Source: F23-B02 sp963650165
GTDB lineage: Bacteria; Bacillota; Clostridia; Oscillospirales; Oscillospiraceae
NCBI GenBank assembly: GCA_963650165.1
Contig: CAVJKX010000016.1
Location: 1-33,202 of the forward strand
Reading direction: 5' to 3'
Length of the DNA stretch: 33,202 nucleotides
The notes beneath the pieces are model-generated. The model was not told the DNA's origin. It searched no databases and was given only the letters and a program-made list of their open reading frames with translations. Below are positions 20,808 to 29,727 of this stretch, piece by piece; position 1 is the stretch's first letter; each line of letters opens with the position of its first letter. The position numbers were made by a program, and so were the translations under genes.

Positions 20808-22951
20808 AAAATATCCTCACAATATGCCGCAGCGACCTGCGCAGGATATCTTCGAGCGTCGTCGCCATCGTCATCATCCTCGGCCTTGCCGCCGTGCCCT
20901 GCCTTTACGCATGGTTCAACATTTTCTCGAACTGGGACCCCTACGGTACCGACGCCACCTCGCGCATCAAGGTCGCCGTCGCATCGGAGGATGCCGGCGC
21001 AAGCGTGCTGGGCCTGAAGATAAATATCGGCGACAGCGTCGTGTCGGCGCTTGAGGCAAACGACTCGATCGGCTGGCAGTTTGTCGATACCAAGCAGGAC
21101 GCGCTCGACCTCGTGTACAGCGGCGACTGCTACGCGGCGCTCATCGTGCCAGAGGATTTCACCACAAACGTCACCAGCTTTCTGAGCGGAGACATTACAA
21201 ATCCCGAGATAATCTTCTATCAGAACGACAAGAAAAACGCCATTGCACCGAAGATAACCAGCAAGGCAAAGACCGCCGTTCAGGAGCAGGTCAACGCGAC
21301 CTTCGTGCAGACGATATCCGACGATATCGCATCGCTCATTTCCGTTGCCAACGCAAACGGCGTGACAGCCGAGGGCCTGCTGAACGATCTGAGCACCGAT
21401 ATAAGCGACCTGAGCACGAAGCTTTCCGACTGCTGCGCGGCTCTGAGCGCCGCAAACGGCCTGACTAACTCCGCGCGCAACCTCATCAGCGTCGCCGTTA
21501 ACCTCTGCAACAACACCTCGGCCACGCTCGATCAGTCCAAGGAGCTCTTAAACAAGGTCGGCGACGACACGGCCACGATAAACAGCCGCATCGACACCAC
21601 CGTGCAGAGCGTAACAACCGCTCTTGCGCAGGCAGACTCCAACCTCGCCGCGATACAGACGAGCCTTGAAAACGCATTTTCCGACATAAACCGCTATAAC
21701 GACTATGTCTCCACCGGCCTTGCGGCCGACGTTGCGATGCTCGATGCCCTGAGCACCAACTGCTCGGACATGGCGCAGTCGTTCTCGTCGATAGGCTTTG
21801 ACGCCGCCGCGACGCAGATGTCTACGCTTGCGTCGCGGCTCAAGACCCTCAGCTCCGCACTCGGCGCGCTCCAGACGGCCACCGACGAGAGCTGGGAGAG
21901 CGTGCGTGTACAGCAGGAGTCGATCATAGGCTCCGTCACCTCCGCGCGCGAGACTATAAGCAATCTTTCGGCCACCGTCAGCAGCGACCTTGCACCGAAG
22001 CTGCACGCAGCGCTCAATCAGGCGCAGGGCGCCTCGAGCGCGGTGACAAACGTCCTCGGCAAGCTCCAGAGCTCAACGAGCTCACTGAGCGGAACGCTCA
22101 ACTCCTACCTCGGCTCGATCGGCACGATGCAGTCCGGCTTTGCCGACACGCAGAAGGCCATCGAGGGCGCACAGGCGGAGCTCAAGGTCATTTCCGAGTT
22201 CGTTTCGGCGCTTGCCGGAAGCAAGCTCCTCGCCGAGGTCTCGGATACGCTTGAAAACGACGGCGACCTCGTCGGCGGATATCTCGCATCGCCCATCAGC
22301 ATGGACACCGTCATAAAATACGAGATCGAGACCTACGGCTCGGCAATGGCTCCGTTCTACACGGTGCTGGCCCAGTGGGTCGGCGCACTGCTCAACGCAG
22401 TGTTCCTCAAGGTCAAGATCCGCAAGGAGGACGAGCCGGCAAACCTCCGCCTGCACGAGAGATTTTTCGGCCGCTACGGTCTGTTCTTCCTCGTCGCCGT
22501 CGGTCAGGCGCTGATCGTCTCGCTCGGCGATCTGTTCTACGTCCAGATCCAGTGCCTGTATCCGTGGAGATTCGTGCTTGCAACGGTCATGACGGGCATA
22601 AGCTTCTCGCTTTTGAACTACGCGCTTGTTTTTGCGCTCGACAATATCGGTATGGCGATCTCCGTCATCGTCATGGTCATCCAGGTCGGCGGCTCGGGCG
22701 GCACCTACCCCGTGGAGGTACTGCCGGAAATATTCCGGAAGCTGTACGACTACATGCCCTTCAAATACGCAATGAATGCTATGCGTGAGACCATCGGAGG
22801 AATGTACGGCAATGCATATCTGTTCAATATCGAAGTGCTCGCGGGGATCGCGGTCGGCTCGATAATCTTCGGACTTGCGCTGTACTACCCCTGCCTTGGC
22901 CTGAACCGCTTAATTGAAACCAGTAAAAGAAGGAGCGAGATTATGCTATGA
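20804..22951 (+). CDS. YhgE/Pip-family membrane protein 2
   Basis: A 715-residue paralogue of the protein at 18299 with the same plan: N-terminal helix ending LYAWFNIFSNWDPYGTD, a Ser/Thr/Ala-rich coiled-coil ectodomain (about 40-500) and a C-terminal block of about five membrane segments with GSGGTYPVEVLPEIF and FKYAMNAMRETIGGMY. These two blocks align closely with the first protein. The ectodomains differ more. The GTG start overlaps the preceding stop and follows AGGAGGTGA (20791-20799). Two such proteins in one operon suggest a heterodimer, as in two-subunit ABC-2 permeases, but no ATPase gene is nearby. Confidence 0.88.
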   Translation: MKNILTICRSDLRRISSSVVAIVIILGLAAVPCLYAWFNIFSNWDPYGTDATSRIKVAVASEDAGASVLGLKINIGDSVVSALEANDSIGWQFVDTKQDALDLVYSGDCYAALIVPEDFTTNVTSFLSGDITNPEIIFYQNDKKNAIAPKITSKAKTAVQEQVNATFVQTISDDIASLISVANANGVTAEGLLNDLSTDISDLSTKLSDCCAALSAANGLTNSARNLISVAVNLCNNTSATLDQSKELLNKVGDDTATINSRIDTTVQSVTTALAQADSNLAAIQTSLENAFSDINRYNDYVSTGLAADVAMLDALSTNCSDMAQSFSSIGFDAAATQMSTLASRLKTLSSALGALQTATDESWESVRVQQESIIGSVTSARETISNLSATVSSDLAPKLHAALNQAQGASSAVTNVLGKLQSSTSSLSGTLNSYLGSIGTMQSGFADTQKAIEGAQAELKVISEFVSALAGSKLLAEVSDTLENDGDLVGGYLASPISMDTVIKYEIETYGSAMAPFYTVLAQWVGALLNAVFLKVKIRKEDEPANLRLHERFFGRYGLFFLVAVGQALIVSLGDLFYVQIQCLYPWRFVLATVMTGISFSLLNYALVFALDNIGMAISVIVMVIQVGGSGGTYPVEVLPEIFRKLYDYMPFKYAMNAMRETIGGMYGNAYLFNIEVLAGIAVGSIIFGLALYYPCLGLNRLIETSKRRSEIML

Positions 22952-23610
22952 TCATTGATTTCAAAGCGCATGTCATGCCGGGTATGGACAAAACATGCAA
23001 AAACCGGATCGATACCATTCGCCGCCTCATGGCGGCGAAGGATGCCGGCGTCGATCTGATCGTCGCCGCACCCGTTTACGATCCCGACGAGTGCAGCGTC
23101 GAGGAATTCCTTGACCGCCGCCGCCAGTCCGAGGATATCCTCGACAGCCTCATGAACGATGAGCTGCCCGAGGTGCTTCCGGCCGCGGTGGTGAAGTTCA
23201 GCGACAAGCTGCTTGACGAGGAGAACCTCTCCGAGCTCTGCTTCGGCGATAAGTGCTTTTTGCTGAACATGCAGGACGTCGAGTGGAACGACACGACCGA
23301 GGCCGTGCTGCGCAGGCTCTCCGGCAAGCTCGGCATGAACGTCATTCTGACCGACGCGGGGGAGGACGTGCTCAAAAACCACGAAAAGCTCCAGCAGCTC
23401 GGCGTTCACGTCATGCTCGATCTCGACGAGATCCACCACAAAAAGCAGATACGCGCCTATCTCCCGCTCATCGGCAGCGGCCTTATCTGCGCCATCGGCA
23501 GCGACTGGGCATCCGAAGCGCCCTACCGCTTCCTGCGCAAGACGATACGGCGCATGGACGAGGCCTTCGACACCGTCATGGCCGCCTCCGCGCATCTGCT
23601 CGGCAAGTGA
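22948..23610 (+). CDS. PHP-domain-like protein lacking metal ligands
   Basis: A 220-residue protein resembling the CpsB/YwqE family of PHP-type manganese-dependent tyrosine phosphatases. The start MIIDFKAHVMPGMD matches DIHCHILPGIDDG, but the first His is Lys6. The usual TPHH position reads AAPVYDP, the AHPER position reads LTDAGED, and the final SDAH reads GSDWA. Nearly all metal-binding His are therefore missing and phosphatase activity is unlikely. ATGA overlap with YhgE 2 (22948-22951) and the site GAAGGAGCGAG indicate coupled translation. It may be a regulatory pseudoenzyme of the YhgE system. The PHP assignment itself rests on modest similarity. Confidence 0.6.
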   Translation: MIIDFKAHVMPGMDKTCKNRIDTIRRLMAAKDAGVDLIVAAPVYDPDECSVEEFLDRRRQSEDILDSLMNDELPEVLPAAVVKFSDKLLDEENLSELCFGDKCFLLNMQDVEWNDTTEAVLRRLSGKLGMNVILTDAGEDVLKNHEKLQQLGVHVMLDLDEIHHKKQIRAYLPLIGSGLICAIGSDWASEAPYRFLRKTIRRMDEAFDTVMAASAHLLGK

Positions 23611-23673
23611 GTCTTTAAATGATCGCCGAATGAGACCCGGCGGCGCCTGCCACGGAAAAATAGAGAAGAATGT

Positions 23674-23705
23674 TTACCCCCGGCCGCAAATTCGGCCGGG
23701 GGTAA
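23674..23705. terminator. Strong hairpin after the YhgE operon
   Basis: TTACCCCCGGCCG (23674-23686) pairs perfectly with CGGCCGGGGGTAA (23693-23705). Only GATTT follows, so it is a very stable stem without a good T-run; it may terminate weakly or protect the 3' end. Confidence 0.55.
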
Positions 23706-23713
23706 GATTTATG

Positions 23714-23744
23714 TTGACTCTACAACAGATGTAGAGTTTAATAT
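23714..23744 (+). promoter_or_regulatory. MerR-type promoter/operator for the MATE-MerR operon
   Basis: TTGACT (23714-23719) is followed by TAATAT (23739-23744) at a 19-base spacing, or TTTAAT (23737-23742) at 17. The perfect dyad ACTCTACA-N5-TGTAGAGT (23717-23737) fills the spacer. A long spacer with a central dyad is the classic target of MerR-family activators such as BmrR. The regulator is encoded at 25099 in the same operon, so it probably autoregulates. Confidence 0.8.
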
Positions 23745-23768
23745 GATTATCCGTAGGAGAGTGATAGC

Positions 23769-25112
23769 ATGGAACGAAATCTCACGACGGGCAGCGTTTT
23801 CAAAAACATAGTCATTTTCTCGCTGCCGTATTTTTTATCGTACTTTCTGCAGACGCTTTACGGTCTGGCGGATCTGTTTATAATCGGGCAGTACGAGGGC
23901 GTCGCGGCGACAACTGCGGTGTCGGTCGGCAGTCAGGTGATGCATATGCTCACGGTCATGATAGTCGGCCTTGCCATGGGCACGACGGTGTCGATCGGCC
24001 GCGCGGTCGGAGCCGGGGATAAAAAGCGCGTTTCGGCCTGCGTGGGCAACACGGTGACGCTGTTCATGCTCGTATCGCTTGCGCTGACGGCCGTGCTCAT
24101 ACTGCTTGTGCGGCCCATAGTCTCCGTCATGTCAACGCCGGCGGAGGCGGTGGAGGGCACGGTGAGCTACCTCGTCATCTGCTTTGCGGGCATACCGCTC
24201 ATCACGGCCTACAACATCATAAGCAGCATCTTCCGCGGCATGGGCGACAGCAAGAGCCCGATGTATTTCATTGCCGTGGCCTGCGCGGCAAACATAGCGC
24301 TCGACTATCTTTTCATGGGCGCGATGGGCCTCGGCCCAGCCGGAGCCGCGCTCGGCACGACGCTTGCGCAGGCCGTGAGCGTAATAACGGCGCTCATTGC
24401 GATACGCCGCCGCGGGAGCATGGCTCTATCCAAAAGCGACCTGCGCCCGAAAAGCGGGGTCATGGGTCAGATACTTTCCATCGGCGTGCCCGTCGCGCTT
24501 CAGGACGGGCTTATCCAGATTGCCTTCATACTCATAACCGTCATCGCAAACCGCCGCGGTCTGACCGACGCCGCCGCGGTCGGCATAGTCGAAAAGTTCA
24601 TAAGCTTTGTGTTCCTTGTGCCCTCGTCGATGCTCTCGACGGTGTCCGCGCTCGGTGCGCAGAACCTCGGCGCGGGAAAGCCGGAGCGCGCACGGCAGAC
24701 GCTGTGGTACGCGATAGCGATCGCCGCCGGCTTCGGCGTAGTCATGAGCATTCTCATCCAGTTTATCGCCGAGCCCGTCGTCGGACTGTTCACGCACGAC
24801 GAGGCCGTCATCACGGCCGGGGGCCCGTACCTGCGCGGCTATATCTTCGACTGCCTCTTTGCCGGAATGCACTTCTGCTTCAGCGGCTATTTCTGCGCCT
24901 GCGGCAAGTCGATGATCTCGTTTATCCACAATATATCCGGCGTTGCGCTCGTGCGCGTTCCGGGTGCGTACTTCATGTCGAAAATGTTCCCCGCGACGCT
25001 ACTGCCGATGGGCCTTGCCACGGCGGCGGGCTCGGTTCTGCAGGTCGTGATCTGCATCGCCGCCTACAGGATAATCCGCCGGAAGGAGGAGCGGCCGCTT
25101 GGACAGGGATAA
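23769..25112 (+). CDS. MATE-family multidrug exporter
   Basis: A 447-residue MATE transporter with about twelve hydrophobic segments. Typical blocks are SLPYFLSYFLQTLYGLADLFIIG near residues 18-40, the AMGTTVSIGRAVGAGD stretch (about 74-89), GMGDSKSPMY, and a second-half LGAQNLGAGKPERAR. Such proteins expel cationic drugs or metabolites using Na+ or H+. The ATG follows GTAGGAGAGTG. It overlaps the MerR gene by 14 bases and is controlled by the dyad promoter at 23714, which suggests induction by a compound sensed by that regulator. Confidence 0.93.
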   Translation: MERNLTTGSVFKNIVIFSLPYFLSYFLQTLYGLADLFIIGQYEGVAATTAVSVGSQVMHMLTVMIVGLAMGTTVSIGRAVGAGDKKRVSACVGNTVTLFMLVSLALTAVLILLVRPIVSVMSTPAEAVEGTVSYLVICFAGIPLITAYNIISSIFRGMGDSKSPMYFIAVACAANIALDYLFMGAMGLGPAGAALGTTLAQAVSVITALIAIRRRGSMALSKSDLRPKSGVMGQILSIGVPVALQDGLIQIAFILITVIANRRGLTDAAAVGIVEKFISFVFLVPSSMLSTVSALGAQNLGAGKPERARQTLWYAIAIAAGFGVVMSILIQFIAEPVVGLFTHDEAVITAGGPYLRGYIFDCLFAGMHFCFSGYFCACGKSMISFIHNISGVALVRVPGAYFMSKMFPATLLPMGLATAAGSVLQVVICIAAYRIIRRKEERPLGQG

Positions 25113-25917
25113 TTTGTTTTCCATCGGCGAGACGGCGCGCATGTTCGGTCTGAGCGTCGGTACGCTGCGCCACTACGAGGCGCTCGGCCTCGTCCTGCCG
25201 GAGTATGTCGATCCCGACAGCGGCTACCGCTATTACAGCGTGCGGCAGTTTGAGCCGCTGAACACGGTGCGCTATCTGCGCATGCTGGACATGCCGCTGC
25301 ACGAGATCGGCGATTTCCTCAAAAACCGCGACGTCGGCAGCATAGAGCAGAAGCTTCTGCACCAGAAGGCAGAGATCGAAAAAAAGCAGCGCGAGCTGCG
25401 GATAATCGCGCGCAGGATAGAAAACCGCCTGAGCATGCTCAGGGACGCAAGAAGCACGCCGCTCGATCTCATAGAGGAAAAAACTCTGCCGCCCTGCCGC
25501 CTCGTGTGGATCGAAAAGCCGCTGGAGCTCGACGATGCGCTGAGCATGGAGCTGCCAATACGCAGCCTCGACGGCAGCCGCCGCGACACGGCGGTGTTCC
25601 TTGGCAAGGTCGGCGTCGGCATCTCGAAGGAGGATCTTCTGGCCGGACGCTATGACAGGTACGACCGCATTTTCCTCATCCTCGACGAGGACGAGGCGGG
25701 CGACGGTGCGCGTGAGCTGCCGGAGACGCGCTGTGTCACGCTCCGCTACTGCGGAAGCCACCGCGAGGCCGCCGCGCAGTATGAAAGGCTCGCTGCCTAC
25801 ATGCGCTCGCACGGGCTTTCTCCCGCCGGCTTTTCGCGCGAGGTCACGATGATTGACTACGGCATGACCTCCGATCCCGCGCAGTTTGTGACCCGGATAA
25901 GCATACCGATAGAATAG
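25099..25917 (+). CDS. MerR-family regulator with GyrI-like effector domain
   Basis: A 272-residue regulator starting at TTG 25099, nine bases after AAGGAGGAG. Residues 7-75 are the MerR winged helix (FSIGETARMFGLSVGTLRHYEALGL, then DSGYRYYSVRQF). A coiled-coil linker spans about 83-115. The C-terminal 150 residues fit the BmrR/GyrI effector-binding fold that senses hydrophobic cations. The stop is 48 bases from the end of rpmE on the other strand. Regulation of the upstream MATE gene is inferred from the shared operon and dyad promoter. Confidence 0.9.
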   Translation: MDRDNLFSIGETARMFGLSVGTLRHYEALGLVLPEYVDPDSGYRYYSVRQFEPLNTVRYLRMLDMPLHEIGDFLKNRDVGSIEQKLLHQKAEIEKKQRELRIIARRIENRLSMLRDARSTPLDLIEEKTLPPCRLVWIEKPLELDDALSMELPIRSLDGSRRDTAVFLGKVGVGISKEDLLAGRYDRYDRIFLILDEDEAGDGARELPETRCVTLRYCGSHREAAAQYERLAAYMRSHGLSPAGFSREVTMIDYGMTSDPAQFVTRISIPIE

Positions 25918-25946
25918 AAAAAGCCCGCATCGTCTGATGCGGGCTT
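25916..25946 (-). terminator. rpmE terminator
   Basis: AAGCCCGCATC (25921-25931) pairs with GATGCGGGCTT (25936-25946). Read on the minus strand it ends in TTTTTC, a normal terminator for rpmE. On the plus strand it lacks a T-run, but the stem may still slow the MerR transcript. Confidence 0.85.
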
Positions 25947-25964
25947 AAACCTTGTAATTTTAAA

Positions 25965-26165
25965 TTACTTCAGGCCGTACTTCTTGTTGAACTTATCAAC
26001 ACGGCCGCTGGTGTCGACCAGCTTCTGCTTGCCGGTGTAGAAGGGGTGGCACTTCGAGCAGATCTCGACGGTGATGCCGGGGCGGGTCGAGCCGGTCTCG
26101 ATGGTTGCGCCGCAGGCGCACTTTATAACGGTGGGCTGATAGTTAGGATGGATTCCTGCCTTCAT
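25965..26165 (-). CDS. rpmE: 50S ribosomal protein L31 (zinc-binding type)
   Basis: A 66-residue protein matching bacterial L31. The N-terminus MKAGIHPNYQ, CACG (Cys16, Cys18) and CSKCHPFYTGKQ (Cys36, Cys39) show the zinc-ribbon form, not the zinc-free paralogue. It acts at the intersubunit bridge of the ribosome. GAGGAG lies upstream of the ATG. Its own promoter (26233-26261) abuts the end of addA, so it can be expressed independently. Confidence 0.97.
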   Translation of the reverse strand: MKAGIHPNYQPTVIKCACGATIETGSTRPGITVEICSKCHPFYTGKQKLVDTSGRVDKFNKKYGLK

Positions 26166-26232
26166 TGTTCATATCTCCTCGTCGTAGGCTGCCTTGAGCA
26201 CGCAAAACGCATGGTTACAAGACGCAAAGCTA

Positions 26233-26261
26233 ATTTTAGCACAGGTGTTTTCCGATTGCAA
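26233..26261 (-). promoter_or_regulatory. rpmE promoter
   Basis: On the minus strand: TTGCAA (26261-26256), a 17-base spacer, extended TGC-TAAAAT (-10 at 26238-26233). It lies just after the addA stop codon; no terminator separates addA from rpmE, so read-through is possible. Confidence 0.8.
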
Positions 26262-26268
26262 CACTTTT

Positions 26269-29200
26269 TTATAACTTTATAATTTCGCCGGAGTGCAGGA
26301 AGTACAGGATGCGCTCGCGCACGGGCATTTTCGTCATGCGCTCGGCGGCGTATGCGTAGGCCTCGAGCTGGCTTTCGTAGGCTTTCGCGCGCTCTGCCGT
26401 CTCTCCGCCGCTGACGCGGTCTGTCTTGTAGTCGATGATCGTTATCTCGCCGCGCTCCTGTATCATGCAGTCGATAACGCCCTGCAGGAGCACGCTCTCG
26501 CCCTCTCCGCCGGGGAAGAACTTCTCCGCCGGGCACAGCAGCGAAAACTTAAACTCGCGCCAGAGCCTGTCGGCTGACATGATGCGCTGCCCGAGAGGCG
26601 AGGCAAACAGCCGCAGGATGCAGCCGGTATCGACGGCCTCGGCCTGCCGCGGGCTCAAAAAGCGCTCCGATACGAGCCTTCGGAGCTCGCCGCGTATCTC
26701 CTCCTCGGAGCCGGTTTCGGCATAGCTGATGTGTTGCAGGAATGCGTGCGTTGCCGAACCGCGCTGCACGGGGCTGAGCGCCTGCTCTTTCCCGAGTCTC
26801 GGCGTGCGCAGACGTGCAGCCGTGCCCGGCGCAAGGCTCACGGCCTCGCCGTCGGGCTCCTCGAGGTGCTTGAGCTCCGTCGCTGTGACCTTCGACGGCA
26901 GGCGTGACGCGGCCTCATGCGGATACGAAAACGCGAGGTTTCTCCGCAGCGTTTCGACTGCCCCTGCGTCGGCCGGCGCTCTTTCGGGCTCGCACTCGGC
27001 ATCCTGCGCAGCGGCGGCCTCCGCCGCCGTGACGAGCGAGAGCTTAAAGGTGTCTTTTCCGCTGCAAAGCTGTGCGAAGATCATCCAGTCGGCCATGCAC
27101 TGCGCCGACATGAGCGTCTCCGGCGACATGGGGGTCGTGCATTGCAGCATCATTTTCTGGAGCTTTTCCTCGGGCTTTTTGACTGCCGCCGTGACTATGA
27201 GCCGCTCGCGTGCGCGCGTGAGCGCAACGTACAGCAGGCGCATTTCCTCCGACAGCATCTCGCGCTTCAGGCGCTGCTTTATCGCCGTGCGCGCAAGGCT
27301 CGGATATTCGAGCCCACGCCGGAGATCACAGACCTTTGGGCCGAGGCCGAGCTCGGGGTGGATGAGCACAGCCTGCTTGAGATCCGAGTCGTTAAATTTG
27401 CGCGAGGTATCGCACAGGAACACGACCGGGAACTCCAGACCCTTGGACTTGTGCACGGTCATTATCTTCACCCCGCCCTCGGAAGAGGCTCCGCCCATAT
27501 CGCCGCCGCGCTCGGACAGCCGCCCGAGCCATTGGCAGAAGCGGTGCAGGCCGCGGAAGCCTCCGGCGGCAAAGCGCTTTGAAAGCTCAAGCATCATGCG
27601 CAGGTTTGCGCATCTCTGCGGCGCGTCCTGCATTGCGGCGCACAGCGCCATGAGCTCAAGCTCGTTAAAGATAAATATCAGCAGCTCGTCTACCGGCGTA
27701 TCGGCAGCGCGCGAGCGCAGCCTGCCCAGCGTTTCGAGAAAGGCGGCGCACTTTTCGTTTTCTCCGGCTGCTTTTCTGAGCGCGGTGTAAAAATCTCCGC
27801 TGCGGTCGCACAGGCGTATCTCCGTCAGCTCGTCGGCGGAAAAGCCGAAGGCGCTCGAGCGCAGAACGGCGATGAGCGCAACGTCCTGATGCGGATTGTC
27901 TATGACGGCAAGCAGACTCATCAGCGACGCGATCTCCGTCGAGCCGAAGAAGCTCCCGCCCTGACCGGCGGCCACGGGTATGCCGCGCAGTATGAGCTCG
28001 CGGCGGTAGACCTCGCCGACCGCGTTCGCCGAGCGCAGCAGGATCGCAATGTCACCGCAGCCGAGCGCACGGCCGGACACCGTCATGCCCGAGAGCAGGA
28101 GCCCGCGTATCTTTTCGGCGACGACGGAGGCCTCCTTTTCGGTCTTGTCGCGCAGATCGTCATCGTCGCCTTTACAGTCAATGAGCATGAGCTCCGGTAC
28201 CGTGCCCTCGCTGCCGTACACGCCGCCGCAGCGCAGCATGGCGTTTTCGTCGTAATCGACGTCGCCGAGCCTTTTCGACATGCATGCGGTGAAAACGCCG
28301 TTTATGCCGTCGATGACCTCCTGCCGCGAGCGGAAGTTTTCCCGCAGCATGATCTTCACGGGCTCGCTGTCCTTCGCCTCGGCAAGGGCGGCGTAGCTTT
28401 CGTATTTTTCGGTGAATATCAGGGGATCGGCAAGGCGGAAACGGTAGATCGACTGCTTCACGTCGCCGACCATGAACAGGTTTTCGCCGTTTTTCGACAG
28501 GGCGCGGAATATATCGTCCTGCACGCGGTTCACGTCCTGATACTCGTCGACCATGATCTCGCAGAAGCGCTGCGAGGTCTCGCGCGCAAGCTGCGTGGGG
28601 CTGCCGTCCTCGTTTGTCAGAAGCTGAGCCGTAAGATGCTCGAGGTCCGCAAAATCGACCTCGGCGCGGCGGCGCTTTTCGGCGGCGTAGGCCCTGTCAA
28701 AGCGCAGCGTGAGCTCGATGAGCGCCCTCATGGCCGGTGCGCAGGAACGCATGTCGCTCAGAAGCTTTTCACTGTCCGGCGTGAGGAGCTTCGAGTATTT
28801 ATCACTGCTTTTTTTGCACAGGGCGCGCACGTCCTTTATGTATTCCTTGAGCTCCGGGTCGGGTGGATTTGCAAGCGTGCCAAACCTCGGGTAGCTTATC
28901 GGCAGAGCCTGACGCGCCCTGTCCCAGCCGAGGGAGCAGGCACGCGCGAAGTCTCTCAGGGAAAGCGCCGTCTCCGCGCAGCTTCCGCCGTATTTTTCCG
29001 CCGTCACGGGATCTGCGGCGGCGCGGGAGCAGAGCTCATCCATCCTCTGCGCCCAATGCAGTGCGTCGTCCCGCATGCCTTCGAGCAGCTCCGCGCCCCA
29101 GACGGTGCTCCCCGCGTCGTCCTCTTCGGGCTCGAGCGAATCGAGCTGACGCCGCAGCCAAAGCTCCGGCCTTGCGTGGCTCTGCGTTTTGCGGTGCAGC

Positions 29201-29727
29201 GTGAGCACGGCTTCGGCAAGCCGCTTATCGTCGCGCTGACCCATGCTGATGCTGTCGGTCAGGAGCCGGAAATTATCGTCGGGCTCCTCGTAGCATGTAT
29301 CGAGCACACGCTGGATAACGCGCTGCTTTATGGCCTCGGATCTGTCCTCCTCAATGACGCGGAACTCCGGCGAAAGCTGCGCCGCGTGGCAGTTTTCGCG
29401 CAGAAAGCTCTGGCAGAAGGAGTCGATCGTTCCTATCTGCGCCTTGGAGCACAGTGCGCTCTGGCGGCGCAGACGGCGGTTGTCGGGGTCGGCGGCAAGG
29501 CGCTCGGATATTTCGTCCGTTATGCGGCTTTTGAGCTCCGCCGCGGCGGCCTTGGTGAAGGTTATGACCAGAAACGAGTCGATATCCGCGTCGTGCTCTA
29601 TGCGGCGCAGCAGGCGCTCGGTCAGGACCCTCGTCTTGCCGCTTCCGGCCGCCGCAGATACCAAAACGGTACGTCCCTCGGCTTCTATTGCGGCTCTCTG
29701 CGAGCCTGTGGGCTCAAACTTCGCCAT
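26269..29727 (-). CDS. addA: ATP-dependent helicase/nuclease subunit AddA
   Basis: A 1152-residue UvrD-like helicase fused to a nuclease domain. With AddB it processes double-strand breaks for RecA in Firmicutes, replacing RecBCD. Walker A is AAAGSGKT (25-32), motif II VDEYQDVN is seen near residue 380, and the helicase block VKIMTVHKSKGLEFPVVFL follows. The C-terminal nuclease motif reads LLQGVIDCMIQ...IIDYKTD, with the acidic residues present. ATG 29727 is preferred over GTG 29751 because the site GGAGGGAGG lies between them. It overlaps addB by 14 bases. Length is normal. Confidence 0.95.
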   Translation of the reverse strand: MAKFEPTGSQRAAIEAEGRTVLVSAAAGSGKTRVLTERLLRRIEHDADIDSFLVITFTKAAAAELKSRITDEISERLAADPDNRRLRRQSALCSKAQIGTIDSFCQSFLRENCHAAQLSPEFRVIEEDRSEAIKQRVIQRVLDTCYEEPDDNFRLLTDSISMGQRDDKRLAEAVLTLHRKTQSHARPELWLRRQLDSLEPEEDDAGSTVWGAELLEGMRDDALHWAQRMDELCSRAAADPVTAEKYGGSCAETALSLRDFARACSLGWDRARQALPISYPRFGTLANPPDPELKEYIKDVRALCKKSSDKYSKLLTPDSEKLLSDMRSCAPAMRALIELTLRFDRAYAAEKRRRAEVDFADLEHLTAQLLTNEDGSPTQLARETSQRFCEIMVDEYQDVNRVQDDIFRALSKNGENLFMVGDVKQSIYRFRLADPLIFTEKYESYAALAEAKDSEPVKIMLRENFRSRQEVIDGINGVFTACMSKRLGDVDYDENAMLRCGGVYGSEGTVPELMLIDCKGDDDDLRDKTEKEASVVAEKIRGLLLSGMTVSGRALGCGDIAILLRSANAVGEVYRRELILRGIPVAAGQGGSFFGSTEIASLMSLLAVIDNPHQDVALIAVLRSSAFGFSADELTEIRLCDRSGDFYTALRKAAGENEKCAAFLETLGRLRSRAADTPVDELLIFIFNELELMALCAAMQDAPQRCANLRMMLELSKRFAAGGFRGLHRFCQWLGRLSERGGDMGGASSEGGVKIMTVHKSKGLEFPVVFLCDTSRKFNDSDLKQAVLIHPELGLGPKVCDLRRGLEYPSLARTAIKQRLKREMLSEEMRLLYVALTRARERLIVTAAVKKPEEKLQKMMLQCTTPMSPETLMSAQCMADWMIFAQLCSGKDTFKLSLVTAAEAAAAQDAECEPERAPADAGAVETLRRNLAFSYPHEAASRLPSKVTATELKHLEEPDGEAVSLAPGTAARLRTPRLGKEQALSPVQRGSATHAFLQHISYAETGSEEEIRGELRRLVSERFLSPRQAEAVDTGCILRLFASPLGQRIMSADRLWREFKFSLLCPAEKFFPGGEGESVLLQGVIDCMIQERGEITIIDYKTDRVSGGETAERAKAYESQLEAYAYAAERMTKMPVRERILYFLHSGEIIKL

